64,000 nucleotides of DNA, taken from Solilutibacter pythonis (GTDB lineage: Bacteria > Pseudomonadota > Gammaproteobacteria > Xanthomonadales > Xanthomonadaceae). Shown here in pieces: positions 1 through 8,998 of the stretch (the stretch's first letter is position 1; each line of letters begins with the position of its first letter). The translations under genes and the position numbers were made by a program. The stretch is from contig NZ_RFLY01000008.1 of assembly GCF_003697345.1 (NCBI RefSeq), positions 94,433 through 158,432 on the forward strand. Direction: 5' to 3'. The notes under the pieces are model-generated. The model saw only the letters and a program-made list of their open reading frames with translations. It made no database searches and was not told where the DNA came from.

Positions 1-2
1 CC

Positions 3-2012
3 AATGGGCCGCTGCATCTCGGCCATCTGGTCGGTTACATCCAGGCCGACGTGTGGGTGCGGGCGCGGCGCATGGCCGGCGATACCGTGCATTTCGTCTG
101 CGCCGACGACACCCACGGCACGCCGATCATGCTGGCGGCGGAAAAGGCCGGCACCTCGCCCGAAGCCTTCATCGCCGACATCCAGGCCGGGCATGAGGCG
201 GATTTCGCCGCGTTCCACGTCGATTTCGATCATTACGATTCCACCAACTCGGCGCGCAACCGGGCGTTGACCGAGGCGATCTACGCGCGGCTGGAAGCCA
301 GCGGCCACATCGGCAGGCGCACGGTGTCGCAGTTGTTCGATCCCGAGCGCGGCATGTTCCTGCCCGACCGCTACGTCAAGGGCATCTGCCCGAACTGCGA
401 GGCGCCCGACCAGTACGGCGACAACTGCGAGGTCTGCGGCGCGACCTATTCGCCCACCGATCTGAAGGCGCCGAAGTCGGTGGTGTCCGGCGCCACGCCG
501 GTGCTGCGCGATTCCGAGCATTACTTCTTCGAGCTGGGCCAGTTCGAGGATTTCCTGCGCGAGTGGCTCAGGGGCGATGTCGCCGTGCCGGGCGTCAAGG
601 CCAAACTGGGCGAGTGGCTCGCGGGCGAGGGCGGGCTGCGCGCCTGGGACATTTCTCGCGATGCGCCTTACTTCGGATTCGAAATTCCCGGCGCGCCGGG
701 CAAGTATTTCTACGTCTGGCTGGATGCGCCAATCGGCTACCTTTCCAGCTTCCAGGCGCTGTGCGAGCGCGATGGCATCGGCTTCGATGCTTTCCTCACA
801 CCCGATGGCGATGCCGAAATGCACCACTTCATCGGCAAAGACATCGTCAACTTCCACGGCCTGTTCTGGCCGGCCCTGCTGCATGGCGCCGGCCACCGCA
901 CGCCGACGCGGCTGCACGTCAACGGCTACCTGACCGTCGATGGCGCGAAGATGTCGAAATCGCGCGGCACTTTCGTGATGGCGCGTAGCTGGCTCGATCA
1001 CGGCCTTGCGCCCGAGGCGCTGCGTTACTACTTCGCGGCCAAGACCTCGGGCGGCGTGGACGATCTCGATCTCAACCTCGCCGACTTCGTGCAGCGGGTG
1101 AACAGCGACATCGTAGGCAAGTTCGTCAATCTCGCCAGCCGCTGCGCCGGCTTCATCGAGAAGCGCTTCGGCGGCGAACTGGCCGCTGCGCTGCCGGAGC
1201 CGGCGATGTACGCGCGTTTCGTCGAAGCCCTGGAAGACATCCGAACCGCCTACGCCGGCAACGACGCCGCGCAAGTGCTGCGCCTGACGATGCTGCTGGC
1301 CGACGAAGCCAACAAGTACATCGACGAAAAGAAGCCGTGGGTGATCGCCAAGCAGGAAGGCGGCGATGCCGAATTGCAGGCGGTCTGCACGCAGGGGCTG
1401 AACCTGTTCCGCGTGCTGGCGCTGGCCTTGGCGCCGGTGCTGCCCGCCACCGCCGCGCGCGTATCCGCGTTCATGGGCGCGCCGCTGGCGGATTGGCGCG
1501 ATTGCGATGCCGCGCTGCTCGCGCGTCGCATCGAAACCTATCAGCCGTTGTTCACCCGCATCGACCCTAAACACATTGACGCCATGACCGAAGCCAGCAA
1601 GGAAACCCTGAAGTCCGCCACCGCGACCAGTGCGGCCAAACCCGCGCCCGCCGCCGCGAAAACGGCTGAAAACGCCGTGGAATACATCGGTATCGAGGAT
1701 TTCGCCAAGCTCGATCTCCGCATCGGCCGGGTGCTGGAGTGCGGCTTCGTGGAAGGCTCGGACAAGTTGCTGCGCTTCCTGCTCGACGCCGGCGAGCTCG
1801 GCCAGCGGCAAATCTTCTCGGGCATCCGCGCAAGCTATACCGAGCCGGAAAAGCTCGTCGGCCGCCATGTGGTGTTCATCGCCAACCTCGCCCCGCGCAA
1901 GATGCGTTTCGGCCTCAGCGAGGGGATGATCCTGTCCGCCGGCTTCGATGGCGGCGCGCTGGCGCTGCTGGATGCCGATGCCGGCGCGCAGCCCGGCATG
2001 CCGGTGCGCTGA
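3..2012 (+). CDS. metG: Methionyl-tRNA synthetase, 5' end cut off by window
   Basis: Charges tRNA-Met with methionine in the cytoplasm. The reading frame is open from the first bases of the window and starts inside the HIGH-type signature (HLGH), so only about 15-20 N-terminal residues are missing. Visible are the zinc-knuckle cysteines (CPNC and CEVC), the KMSKS loop (KMSKSRG near base 950), the class I catalytic core and anticodon domain, and an Ala-rich linker near base 1620. The linker leads to a C-terminal tRNA-binding (OB-fold) domain starting around [15 protein letters not shown]. This is the long E. coli-like type that dimerises through the C-terminal domain. The RnfB-like gene follows directly or overlaps. 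Certain as to family. Confidence 0.97.
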   Translation, partial: NGPLHLGHLVGYIQADVWVRARRMAGDTVHFVCADDTHGTPIMLAAEKAGTSPEAFIADIQAGHEADFAAFHVDFDHYDSTNSARNRALTEAIYARLEASGHIGRRTVSQLFDPERGMFLPDRYVKGICPNCEAPDQYGDNCEVCGATYSPTDLKAPKSVVSGATPVLRDSEHYFFELGQFEDFLREWLRGDVAVPGVKAKLGEWLAGEGGLRAWDISRDAPYFGFEIPGAPGKYFYVWLDAPIGYLSSFQALCERDGIGFDAFLTPDGDAEMHHFIGKDIVNFHGLFWPALLHGAGHRTPTRLHVNGYLTVDGAKMSKSRGTFVMARSWLDHGLAPEALRYYFAAKTSGGVDDLDLNLADFVQRVNSDIVGKFVNLASRCAGFIEKRFGGELAAALPEPAMYARFVEALEDIRTAYAGNDAAQVLRLTMLLADEANKYIDEKKPWVIAKQEGGDAELQAVCTQGLNLFRVLALALAPVLPATAARVSAFMGAPLADWRDCDAALLARRIETYQPLFTRIDPKHIDAMTEASKETLKSATATSAAKPAPAAAKTAENAVEYIGIEDFAKLDLRIGRVLECGFVEGSDKLLRFLLDAGELGQRQIFSGIRASYTEPEKLVGRHVVFIANLAPRKMRFGLSEGMILSAGFDGGALALLDADAGAQPGMPVR

Positions 2013-2469
2013 TCCCGGCACCGGATTTTTCCGGCCGCCCGCGATACAGGCCGAAGCCATCCATACGCCACTGGTCGAGCGCATAGACCGCCTGCTGCCG
2101 CAGACGCAATGCGGCCAGTGCGGCTACGAGGGCTGTCGCCCGTATGCCGAAGCCCTGGCGCGCGGCGAAGCCGACATCGACCACTGCCCGCCCGGCGGCG
2201 ACGCCGGCGCGCGCGCGCTGGCGAAGCTGCTCGGCGTAACGGCGAAACCTTACGACCGCGCGCGAGGCGAGCACAGGCCGGGCATCGTGGCGCGGGTCGT
2301 CGAGGCCGATTGCATCGGCTGCACCAAGTGCATCCAGGCCTGTCCGGTCGATGCCATCATTGGCGCATCGAAGTTGATGCACGTCGTCATCGCACCGCTG
2401 TGCACCGGTTGCGAACTGTGCGTGCCGCCCTGCCCGGTCGATTGCATCGTGATGGATCCCTCGCCCTGA
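1978..2469 (+). CDS. RnfB-like electron-transport ferredoxin (start uncertain)
   Basis: The N-terminal half carries the RnfB-type cysteine cluster ([18 protein letters not shown], with a later Cys in HCPPGG). The C-terminal half holds two 4Fe-4S ferredoxin motifs ([16 protein letters not shown] and [16 protein letters not shown]). The homologous part begins at LVERIDRLL. It lacks the N-terminal membrane helix of true RnfB, and no rnfA/C/D/G/E genes are nearby, so it is a stand-alone RnfB-like ferredoxin of a kind common in xanthomonads. No ATG, GTG or TTG lies in frame between the metG stop and the conserved region. The start given is the last in-frame ATG, inside metG. A CTG at 2071 or an ATC/ATA between 2044 and 2061 would fit the homologous length better. 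It converges on the TraB-like gene. Confidence 0.85.
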   Translation: MPARSPACRCADPGTGFFRPPAIQAEAIHTPLVERIDRLLPQTQCGQCGYEGCRPYAEALARGEADIDHCPPGGDAGARALAKLLGVTAKPYDRARGEHRPGIVARVVEADCIGCTKCIQACPVDAIIGASKLMHVVIAPLCTGCELCVPPCPVDCIVMDPSP

Positions 2470-2496
2470 ACCTGGGCGAGGCATCCGGCGGCCGCC

Positions 2497-3450
2497 TTAT
2501 TTCCCGACGCAGGCCGAGCACACCCGTTCGACCCGATAGCCCTTTCCACGCATCCGCTCGACGACGCCATCGCTACCGAGCAGATGCATCGCGCCGACCA
2601 CCACCAAGGTATCGTCGCTGCCCGGCGCTTCCAACCGCGCCTGCAACTGCGGTACCCAGGCGAGGTTGCGATCGACGTTGATCACCTGGTACAGACGCGG
2701 GTATTCGGTGCGCATCTTGTCGATGGTCTCGCGCAACAGCATGTCGGCATCGCCACGACGCCAAGCACCGTGCAGCCGGCCAATCCCGGCGGAGCCTTCG
2801 CGCGCGGCCGTCAGTGCTTCCTCCAGCATCTGCCGCTGTTGCTCGGCGCTCATGCCATCGAACAACACGACCTGGGAATCGCCGCTTTCCAGCCCCGCCA
2901 CCCGCTTGCCCGCCGCCCTGGCCTTGGCCGAAATGTGATTGTCCAGGCCAAATTCGGGCTCCATGCCCATCTGCCGCATCGCCGTCATCGTGACCAGGAT
3001 CGAGGCGAACCACGGCTTGAACCGTTGCAGCATCGGCACGTCGATGCCCTGCCTCGCCAATGCGTCGCGGTTGGCCTCGGCCCAGGCGTCGAACTTGGCA
3101 TTGAGTTCGGGCGAAAGCGCATCTTTCAAGGTTTTGCCGTCGCGCCGCACCGCCGCCGCCATCATCTTCCGCGCCAACTGCGGCGAAGCCATTTCGTCCG
3201 GCGCGATCTCGAACGTCACCTGCGCGGCGCGGGCGAATGCGTCCTCGACATCTTTCGACAGCGGATAGTCGTCGGCCTTCAACACATGGAAGGAGCCGAG
3301 CATGTAGACGCAATTGTCGCTATCGCAGGCTTTCCACAGCAGCGGCACCGGTGGCGCGGCCACCTGTGAAGCCGCCACCGCCGGCGGTTTCGCCACGGCA
3401 TTCGCCGCCAGCAATGCGATGGAAAGGGCAATCAGGCAACGCTTGGGCAT
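2497..3450 (-). CDS. TraB/GumN family exported protein
   Basis: A 317-residue protein with a clear signal peptide (MPKRCLIALSIALLAANAVA). The TraB/GumN fold shows in LWKACDSDNCVYMLGSFHVLKADDYPL near the start, in the central GLESGDSQVVLFDGMS segment, and in the C-terminal VVVGAMHLLGSDGVVERMRGKGYRVERV. The GSxH and GAMHLLG histidines are the conserved putative metal-binding and catalytic residues of this family, related to Tiki-type proteases. Function in bacteria is unproven; GumN itself sits at the end of the xanthan gum cluster, but no gum genes are here. A GGAG ribosome-binding site precedes the ATG. Probably periplasmic. Confidence 0.85.
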   Translation of the reverse strand: MPKRCLIALSIALLAANAVAKPPAVAASQVAAPPVPLLWKACDSDNCVYMLGSFHVLKADDYPLSKDVEDAFARAAQVTFEIAPDEMASPQLARKMMAAAVRRDGKTLKDALSPELNAKFDAWAEANRDALARQGIDVPMLQRFKPWFASILVTMTAMRQMGMEPEFGLDNHISAKARAAGKRVAGLESGDSQVVLFDGMSAEQQRQMLEEALTAAREGSAGIGRLHGAWRRGDADMLLRETIDKMRTEYPRLYQVINVDRNLAWVPQLQARLEAPGSDDTLVVVGAMHLLGSDGVVERMRGKGYRVERVCSACVGK

Positions 3451-3507
3451 GTGGCGACTCCGTTCACGTGAATCCGGATTCTAACGGTCGCCGACCAAGG
3501 CTTACGC

Positions 3508-5355
3508 TCAGCGCCCGCGCAGGAACCAGCGGTCGATCTCGCCCAGCGAAAAGCGGGTCCAGGTCGGGCGGCCGTGATTGCACTGCGCCGAGCGTTCGGT
3601 CGCCTCCATCTCGCGCAGCAGGGCGTTCATTTCCGGGATCGTCAGGCGGCGGTGGGCGCGCACGCTGCCGTGGCACGCCATCGTCGCCAGCAGGCAGTCG
3701 CGCGCCTCGGCCACCCGCGGGCTGTGACCGTGTTCGACGAAATCCGCCAGCACGTCACGCACCAGCGCCTCGGGATCGCCCTGCGCGAGTAGCGCCGGCA
3801 CCGCGCGCACCAGCAACGACTGCGCCCCACCCGGGCTCACGTCGAAGCCCAGCGCGTGCAAGGCCGCGCTTTCGCGTTCGGCCAGCTCGGCCTCGCGCGC
3901 GGAGACGGCCAGCGACATCGGCACCAGCAAGGGTTGCTGGCGCAGCCCCTCGCCATCGAAAGCGGTTTTCAACTTCTCGTAGTTGATGCGCTCGTGGGCG
4001 GCATGCATGTCGACGACCACCAACCCCTCGGCGTTCTCGGCCAGCACGTAGATGCCATGCAACTGGGCGATGGCGAACCCGAGCGGCGGGATTTCCTCGC
4101 CTCCGGGAAGCGCCGGCGATGCGACGGGCAACGCCCCGGGCGAGGAAACGTGGGGCGCGAAAGACGATGCCGAAGCCCCATCGCCATACAGCGCGGCATA
4201 AGCGGCGGGCGCCTCCCCCACGCGCAGGCCCAGCGGCGCCTGGGGGCGCGGCCAGCGATCGAAGGGCATCGACGATGCGGATGAATCCGTATGCCCGGCA
4301 CCGGCGCCGGGTGTCGCCACCGCGCCGGCACGGGTATCGGCCAGGGCATCCTTCAACGTGCGATGGACGAAATCGTGTATCAGCCGCGCGTCGCGGAAAC
4401 GCACTTCGTGCTTGGCCGGGTGCACGTTGACATCGACCCGGCGCGGATCGAGCTCGAGAAACAGCACGTAAGCCGGCTGACGGCCGTGGTAGAGCACGTC
4501 GCTATAGGCCAGCTTGACCGCGTGCGCCACGCTGCGGTCGCGCACCGCGCGGCCATTGACATAGAGGTATTGCTGGTCGGCGCTGGGGCGGTTGTAGGCC
4601 GGCTGCGCGATCCAGCCGGAAAGGCGCAAGCCAGCCGCCTCGTGCTCGATGGCCAGCGCCTGGCGGGTGAACTCCTCGCCAAGCGTCTGGATCAGGCGAT
4701 CGTCGGCGATCAGCGCCTCGCCGCCACCGCCGCGATAGCGCCGCATGGCCTTGCCGTTGTGGCCGAGGCGCAATTCGACATCGGGCCGGGCCAAGGCCAG
4801 TTGACGCAGCCATTCCTCGATATGCCCCAGCTCGGTACGCTCGGCACGCAGGAACTTGCGGCGCGCCGGGGTATTGAAGAACAGGTCTCTTACCTCGACC
4901 GTGGTGCCGACGGCCTGTGCCGCGGGCGCGGATGTCCCGACGCGGCCGCCCTCCACTTCCAGCGCATGGCCGTGGGTGTCGGCGGCGCGCCGGGAAGCGA
5001 TGCGAAAACGGCTGACCGAGGCGATCGACGGCAATGCCTCGCCACGGAAGCCGAGCGTGGCGACCGCTTCAAGGTCATCGAGCGTGGCGATCTTGCTGGT
5101 GGCATGGCGCTGCACCGCCAGCGCGAGTTCCTCCGGGGCGATGCCGCCGCCATCGTCGCGCACCCGGATCAGACGCACGCCGCCTTCCTCCAGGTCGATA
5201 TCGACGCGAGCGGCGCCGGCGTCCAGCGCGTTTTCAACCAGTTCCTTGACCACGGAGGCGGGCCGTTCCACCACTTCGCCCGCGGCGATCTGGTTGGCCA
5301 GGGTATCGGGCAGCAAGCGGATGCGGGCGTCGGTCACGGGTACGGCGTCGGTCAC
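3508..5355 (-). CDS. mutL: DNA mismatch repair protein MutL (endonuclease type)
   Basis: Couples mismatch recognition by MutS to strand incision. The N-terminal GHKL ATPase is plain: [22 protein letters not shown] and [10 protein letters not shown] within the first 105 residues. A variable Pro/Ala linker follows (about residues 330-420) and then the dimerisation domain. That domain holds [12 protein letters not shown] near residue 448, matching the metal-binding endonuclease motif D[MQ]HA-x2-E-x4-E, plus ACHGS and CNHGRPTW near the C-terminus. E. coli MutL lacks these, so this protein probably nicks DNA itself in a MutH-free pathway. Translation appears to begin at GTG; the first ten residues repeat a TDA element ([10 protein letters not shown]). 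A -10-like TAGAAT lies 8 bases before the start. Confidence 0.96.
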   Translation of the reverse strand: MTDAVPVTDARIRLLPDTLANQIAAGEVVERPASVVKELVENALDAGAARVDIDLEEGGVRLIRVRDDGGGIAPEELALAVQRHATSKIATLDDLEAVATLGFRGEALPSIASVSRFRIASRRAADTHGHALEVEGGRVGTSAPAAQAVGTTVEVRDLFFNTPARRKFLRAERTELGHIEEWLRQLALARPDVELRLGHNGKAMRRYRGGGGEALIADDRLIQTLGEEFTRQALAIEHEAAGLRLSGWIAQPAYNRPSADQQYLYVNGRAVRDRSVAHAVKLAYSDVLYHGRQPAYVLFLELDPRRVDVNVHPAKHEVRFRDARLIHDFVHRTLKDALADTRAGAVATPGAGAGHTDSSASSMPFDRWPRPQAPLGLRVGEAPAAYAALYGDGASASSFAPHVSSPGALPVASPALPGGEEIPPLGFAIAQLHGIYVLAENAEGLVVVDMHAAHERINYEKLKTAFDGEGLRQQPLLVPMSLAVSAREAELAERESAALHALGFDVSPGGAQSLLVRAVPALLAQGDPEALVRDVLADFVEHGHSPRVAEARDCLLATMACHGSVRAHRRLTIPEMNALLREMEATERSAQCNHGRPTWTRFSLGEIDRWFLRGR

Positions 5356-5379
5356 GGCCCGTGATTCTAAACCGCCGCG

Positions 5380-6888
5380 TCAGGGCGATGCGGCGGCGTT
5401 GGATACGCTGCCGGCCTGCGGGGCTTCCCGCCGGGCGGCGTAATGGGTGCCCGGCGGCGGCATGCGGGTGAAGTGCGTGTGGATACCATCGAGCACGGCG
5501 CGCGCCAACTGGCGCTGGAAGGCCGGATTCTTCAGCCTCGCTTCTTCGTCGGGATTGCTGATGAAGGCGGTCTCGACCAGCATCGAGGGCACGTCGGGCG
5601 AGCGCAACACGACGAAGTTGGCTTTCTCGATCTGGTTCTTGTGGGTTTTGCCCAGCCGCCGCAGTCCCCCCAGCACTTCGCCGGCGATACGCTCGGAGGC
5701 GCGCTGGGTGGCGCTCTGCGAGAGGTCCAGCAGTACCGAAGCCAGCGTGTTCTCCTTACCCTTCAGCTTGACGCCGCCGACCAGATCGGCGGCATTCTCG
5801 CGATCGGCCAGCCAGCGCGCGGCCTGCGAGGTCGCCCCGCGCAACGACAGCACGTAGACCGAAGAGCCGCGCGCGGCGCGGTTCTCGGCGGCATCGGCGT
5901 GGATCGACACGAAAACGTCGGCCTTGGCGCGCCGCGCGCGCTGGTAGCGCTCGGCCAGCGGGATGAAGAAATCGGCGTCGCGGGTTAGGTAGGACTTGAG
6001 GCCCGGCATCGCATCCACCTGACGCGCAAGTTCGCGTGCCACGGCCAGCGTGATGTCCTTTTCCCGGGTGCCATTCATGCCGACCGCCCCCGGGTCCTGG
6101 CCGCCGTGGCCGGCATCGATGGCGACGACGATCGACCGGAGCATCCCGGGACGATTCATCTCTTGCAGCGTACGCACCGGTGTGGCGCTGGCCGGCGGAG
6201 AAGAAGCGGCCGGCGCGGGCGGCACCGCTTGCCGGGGAGCCGGATTGGAAGCCACCTGCGGCAATCTGTCGGGTGAAGCCGGCATCGCCGCCTGCGCGGG
6301 TGACGACGATGGCGTGGCAGCGGTTGCCGGCGACGGCGGGGCAACGGTTGCCGAAGGCGATGGCGTGGCAACGGTTGCCGGCGGTGGCGGCGACGGTGTC
6401 GCAGCGGTCTGCGGCGGCGATGACGCGGCAGCGGTTGCCGAAGGCACTGGCGTGGCGGAAGCGGCGGCGGCGATCGCGGCGATGCCGTCGCCCGGCCATT
6501 CGAGGATCAACACCGCCTGGCCTTCGCGCCATTCGAGGTGGGGGCCAATCGCCACCACCGGCGCGGCCAGATCGAACACGATGCGCGTGGTGCCGGACTC
6601 TGGCTGGCCGCTGCGCACCGATTTCACCACGCCGCCACCGGCCGGCAATGCCACGCGCGGCGACATTCCGGCCTGGGCGATGTCCAGCACCAGGCGATCA
6701 GGATTGCTGAGCGAAATGGTGCGGTAATCGACACGGCTGTCCAGCGCGATCTCAGCGCGGGTTCCACTCGCGGTTTCACGCAGGGTGACGCTGCGCACCT
6801 CGCGCGCCTCGGCAAGATTCCAGACGAGCGCGGCCAGGAGCACCAGCCCCAGCAGCAATTGCTCGATTCTCAAACCCCTTGCGCGCAT
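5380..6888 (-). CDS. amiC: N-acetylmuramoyl-L-alanine amidase with AMIN domain (AmiC type)
   Basis: Periplasmic amidase that splits septal peptidoglycan during daughter-cell separation. Order of parts: signal/anchor helix (LLLGLVLLAALVWNL), AMIN domain to about residue 130 for septal targeting, a 100-residue linker of Pro, Ala, Ser and Thr, then the amidase_3 catalytic domain. The zinc-site residues are in VAIDAGHGGQDPGA, the Glu of TREKDITL, FVSIHADA and the Glu of MLVETAFISN. The ATG at 6888 is chosen; a TTG four codons upstream is also possible. It lies 24 bases upstream of mutL, the classic tsaE-amiC-mutL order. The linker DNA contains a repeated palindrome, listed separately. Confidence 0.93.
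   Translation of the reverse strand: MRARGLRIEQLLLGLVLLAALVWNLAEAREVRSVTLRETASGTRAEIALDSRVDYRTISLSNPDRLVLDIAQAGMSPRVALPAGGGVVKSVRSGQPESGTTRIVFDLAAPVVAIGPHLEWREGQAVLILEWPGDGIAAIAAAASATPVPSATAAASSPPQTAATPSPPPPATVATPSPSATVAPPSPATAATPSSSPAQAAMPASPDRLPQVASNPAPRQAVPPAPAASSPPASATPVRTLQEMNRPGMLRSIVVAIDAGHGGQDPGAVGMNGTREKDITLAVARELARQVDAMPGLKSYLTRDADFFIPLAERYQRARRAKADVFVSIHADAAENRAARGSSVYVLSLRGATSQAARWLADRENAADLVGGVKLKGKENTLASVLLDLSQSATQRASERIAGEVLGGLRRLGKTHKNQIEKANFVVLRSPDVPSMLVETAFISNPDEEARLKNPAFQRQLARAVLDGIHTHFTRMPPPGTHYAARREAPQAGSVSNAAASP
6316..6439. repeat. Four copies of a 13-bp palindrome inside the amidase linker
   Basis: GGCAACGGTTGCC occurs exactly at 6340-6352 and 6367-6379, and as GGCAGCGGTTGCC at 6316-6328 and 6427-6439. 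The exact form is a perfect inverted repeat around one central G. On the coding (minus) strand it reads through the disordered Ala-Thr-Val-Pro linker of the amidase, so the repeats are tolerated as coding sequence. Confidence 0.85.
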
Positions 6889-6964
6889 GCGGGGATTCAA
6901 TCATCGCCACCGCCCCAAATCAACCTTTTCCCTTTGAAAATCCGTAAGTTTGGTTAACTTCCTC

Positions 6965-7510
6965 TCAGTTTTCCGAGGTTTGGGGGGCCTCATCGGGCGC
7001 GGAACCGGCAATCCTCGCGCCCAAGACCTGCGACGACGCCGGTTCCACCCCGCCACTGGTCGACACCTCGGTCAGCCATTCGCGCCCGGCAGGCGATGCC
7101 GCGCTGGCCCGCATGCGCCGCCCGCCACCCGTCATTTCCAGCGAAATGGCCAGATCGGCCGGGGGTAGCGCCGCGCCACCGCGCGCCGGCCACTCGACCA
7201 GCCACAGCGCCGCCTGCTCCGGCTCGATGCCGAGGAACTCCAGTTCGCCGGGGTCGCCGATGCGATAGAGATCGAGATGCAGCGCCTCGCCGCCGTCATC
7301 CAGCGGGTAGCGCTCGACCAGCGTGTAGGTCGGGCTGCGGATCGCGCCGGTCACGCCCAATGCGCGCAGGAAAGCGCGGGCGAAACTCGACTTACCGGCG
7401 CCGAGATCGCCATGCAGGTGAACGATGGCGTTGGCCGGGCGGCGGGCGGCGAAACGCCCGGCGATGGCGTCGGTGGCGGCGGGATCGGGCAGGAAGAGGT
7501 CGAAGTTCAT
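6965..7510 (-). CDS. tsaE: tRNA threonylcarbamoyladenosine biosynthesis ATPase TsaE
   Basis: Works with TsaB, TsaC and TsaD to make the t6A37 modification of ANN-decoding tRNAs. The Walker A loop is GDLGAGKSS near residue 35, followed by SPTYTLVERY, the HLDLYRIGDPGELEFLG stretch and the LVEWPARGG motif usual for TsaE. It is 181 residues; the last 45 or so are a variable tail longer than E. coli's 153-residue protein. The ATG at 7510 overlaps the nnrD stop as ATGA, which decides the start; an ATG three codons upstream also exists. The pair nnrD-tsaE followed by amidase and mutL is the widespread gammaproteobacterial order. Confidence 0.94.
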   Translation of the reverse strand: MNFDLFLPDPAATDAIAGRFAARRPANAIVHLHGDLGAGKSSFARAFLRALGVTGAIRSPTYTLVERYPLDDGGEALHLDLYRIGDPGELEFLGIEPEQAALWLVEWPARGGAALPPADLAISLEMTGGGRRMRASAASPAGREWLTEVSTSGGVEPASSQVLGARIAGSAPDEAPQTSEN

Positions 7511-8976
7511 GCCGTGCACTCCGCGATGGCCGCGCGCAGGTGGCCGATGAGATCGCCGGCGAGCAGACCGGCCTCGCCGTCGCGTGCGGCCAGATCGCCG
7601 GCACGGCCATGCAGCCAGGCGCCGGCCGAAGCGGCCTCGAACGGCGCCGCCCCCTGCGCCAGCAAACTGGCGATGACGCCGGACAGCGCATCGCCCATAC
7701 CGCCCGACGCCATGCCGGGATTGCCGACCGCCAGCACACGGGAAGTCCTTCCCGGCGCGGCAATGACCGACCCCGCGCCCTTCAGCACCACCGCGCCGCC
7801 ATACCGCGCGGCAATGGCTTCGGCAGCGGCATAGCGATCACGCTGCACGCTGGCCGTGTCGCTGCCAAGCAGACGCGCGGCCTCGCCCGGATGCGGTGTC
7901 AACACCGCCCCCGGCAGCGGGCGCGGCGCGGCGGCCAGCAAGTTCAACGCATCGGCATCGACCACGCAGGGTTTGCCGCTGGCCAGCGCGGCCTCGAACA
8001 GACCGTGGCTCCATTCGCCCCGCCCCAGCCCGGGGCCGAGCGCCAGCGCATCGGCATGTTCGAGCAAGGGCTGAAGGTCGACGGCGACTTCGACCGCATG
8101 CCCCATCGCCTCCGGGCGGCGGGTCAGCAACGCGGCGACGTGTTCGGCGCGGGTGGCGACCGAGACCAGCCCGGCACCGCCGCGCAAGGCCGACTCGGCC
8201 GCGATCAGGATGGCGCCGCCATAACCATGCTCACCGCCGATGGCGAGCACGTGGCCGTGGCGGCCTTTATGCGAATCGCGAGCACGGCGTGGGAAACGCG
8301 GCGATGCAGCGACCTCGGCCTTCGGCGCGAAACCGTCGAAGCAGGCGGCGGGCGCATCGAGCGTGGAAAGCGAGCGCGAGCCGACATGATCCAGCGCCGC
8401 GCCGGTGGCGAGCCCGATATGGGCGGCGATGAACTGGATGGTGTGGGCGGCGAAGATGGCGACGCCCGGCACCGCGCCACGCTCGCTGTCGATGCCGCTT
8501 GGCACGTCGAGGGCGAGGATCGGCGACGAAGCGGCATTGGCCGCCGCGATCATCGACGCCGTTTCGCCCTCCGGCGCGCGGTCGAGCCCGATACCGAACA
8601 ACGCATCGACGATCACCTCGGCCACCGGCAGCACCCCCGAAAATGCCTCGGCCCGGCCGCCGGCATCGGCGTATTCCCCGGCCATCCGCATGGCCAAGGG
8701 CGTGCGCGGCGGCATCGAAGACGGATGCACGACGCATACATCCAGCCCCGAATCGCGCGCGTGCCTAGCCAGCACCCAGCCATCGCCGCCATTGTTGCCA
8801 GGCCCGGCCAGCACCACGATCCGGCGCGCGTTCGGCCAGTGTTCGAGCAAGCAGCGCCATGCGGCCTGTCCGGCACGACGCATCAGCGTGGTGTCGTCGA
8901 TGTCGGGCTCGGCACATGCGCGTTTTTCCAGCTCGCGCAAAGCGGCGTTGTCGTAAAGCGCGGAGAGCGACTGCAT
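7507..8976 (-). CDS. nnrD: Bifunctional NAD(P)H-hydrate epimerase / ADP-dependent dehydratase
   Basis: Repairs hydrated NADH and NADPH. The N-terminal YjeF_N epimerase domain shows VLAGPGNNGGDGWVLAR near residue 57 and the ALDVPSGIDSERG loop. The C-terminal carbohydrate-kinase-like dehydratase shows GRHGHVLAIGGEHGYGGA, ALGPGLGRGEWS, DADALNLL, LTPHPGEAARLLG and the catalytic GNPGMASGGMGDALSGVIASLLAQG. The 489-residue length is close to E. coli NnrD (515). It starts only 22 bases from the queG start on the other strand, and its stop overlaps tsaE. Confidence 0.95.
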   Translation of the reverse strand: MQSLSALYDNAALRELEKRACAEPDIDDTTLMRRAGQAAWRCLLEHWPNARRIVVLAGPGNNGGDGWVLARHARDSGLDVCVVHPSSMPPRTPLAMRMAGEYADAGGRAEAFSGVLPVAEVIVDALFGIGLDRAPEGETASMIAAANAASSPILALDVPSGIDSERGAVPGVAIFAAHTIQFIAAHIGLATGAALDHVGSRSLSTLDAPAACFDGFAPKAEVAASPRFPRRARDSHKGRHGHVLAIGGEHGYGGAILIAAESALRGGAGLVSVATRAEHVAALLTRRPEAMGHAVEVAVDLQPLLEHADALALGPGLGRGEWSHGLFEAALASGKPCVVDADALNLLAAAPRPLPGAVLTPHPGEAARLLGSDTASVQRDRYAAAEAIAARYGGAVVLKGAGSVIAAPGRTSRVLAVGNPGMASGGMGDALSGVIASLLAQGAAPFEAASAGAWLHGRAGDLAARDGEAGLLAGDLIGHLRAAIAECTA

Positions 8977-8986
8977 GCGGCGATTC

Positions 8987-8992
8987 TATACT
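8987..8992 (+). promoter_or_regulatory. Putative -10 box of queG, suggesting a leaderless mRNA
   Basis: TATACT lies exactly six bases before the queG ATG at 8999. With the usual 6-8 base distance from -10 to the transcription start, the mRNA would begin at or next to the A of ATG. No good -35 hexamer was found at 16-18 bases. No Shine-Dalgarno sequence precedes the ATG. Confidence 0.5.
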
Positions 8993-8998
8993 TCGCCG

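Noticed and set aside
1978..2469. Membrane RnfB of a complete Rnf complex
   Set aside because: No membrane helix at the N-terminus and no other rnf genes beside it.
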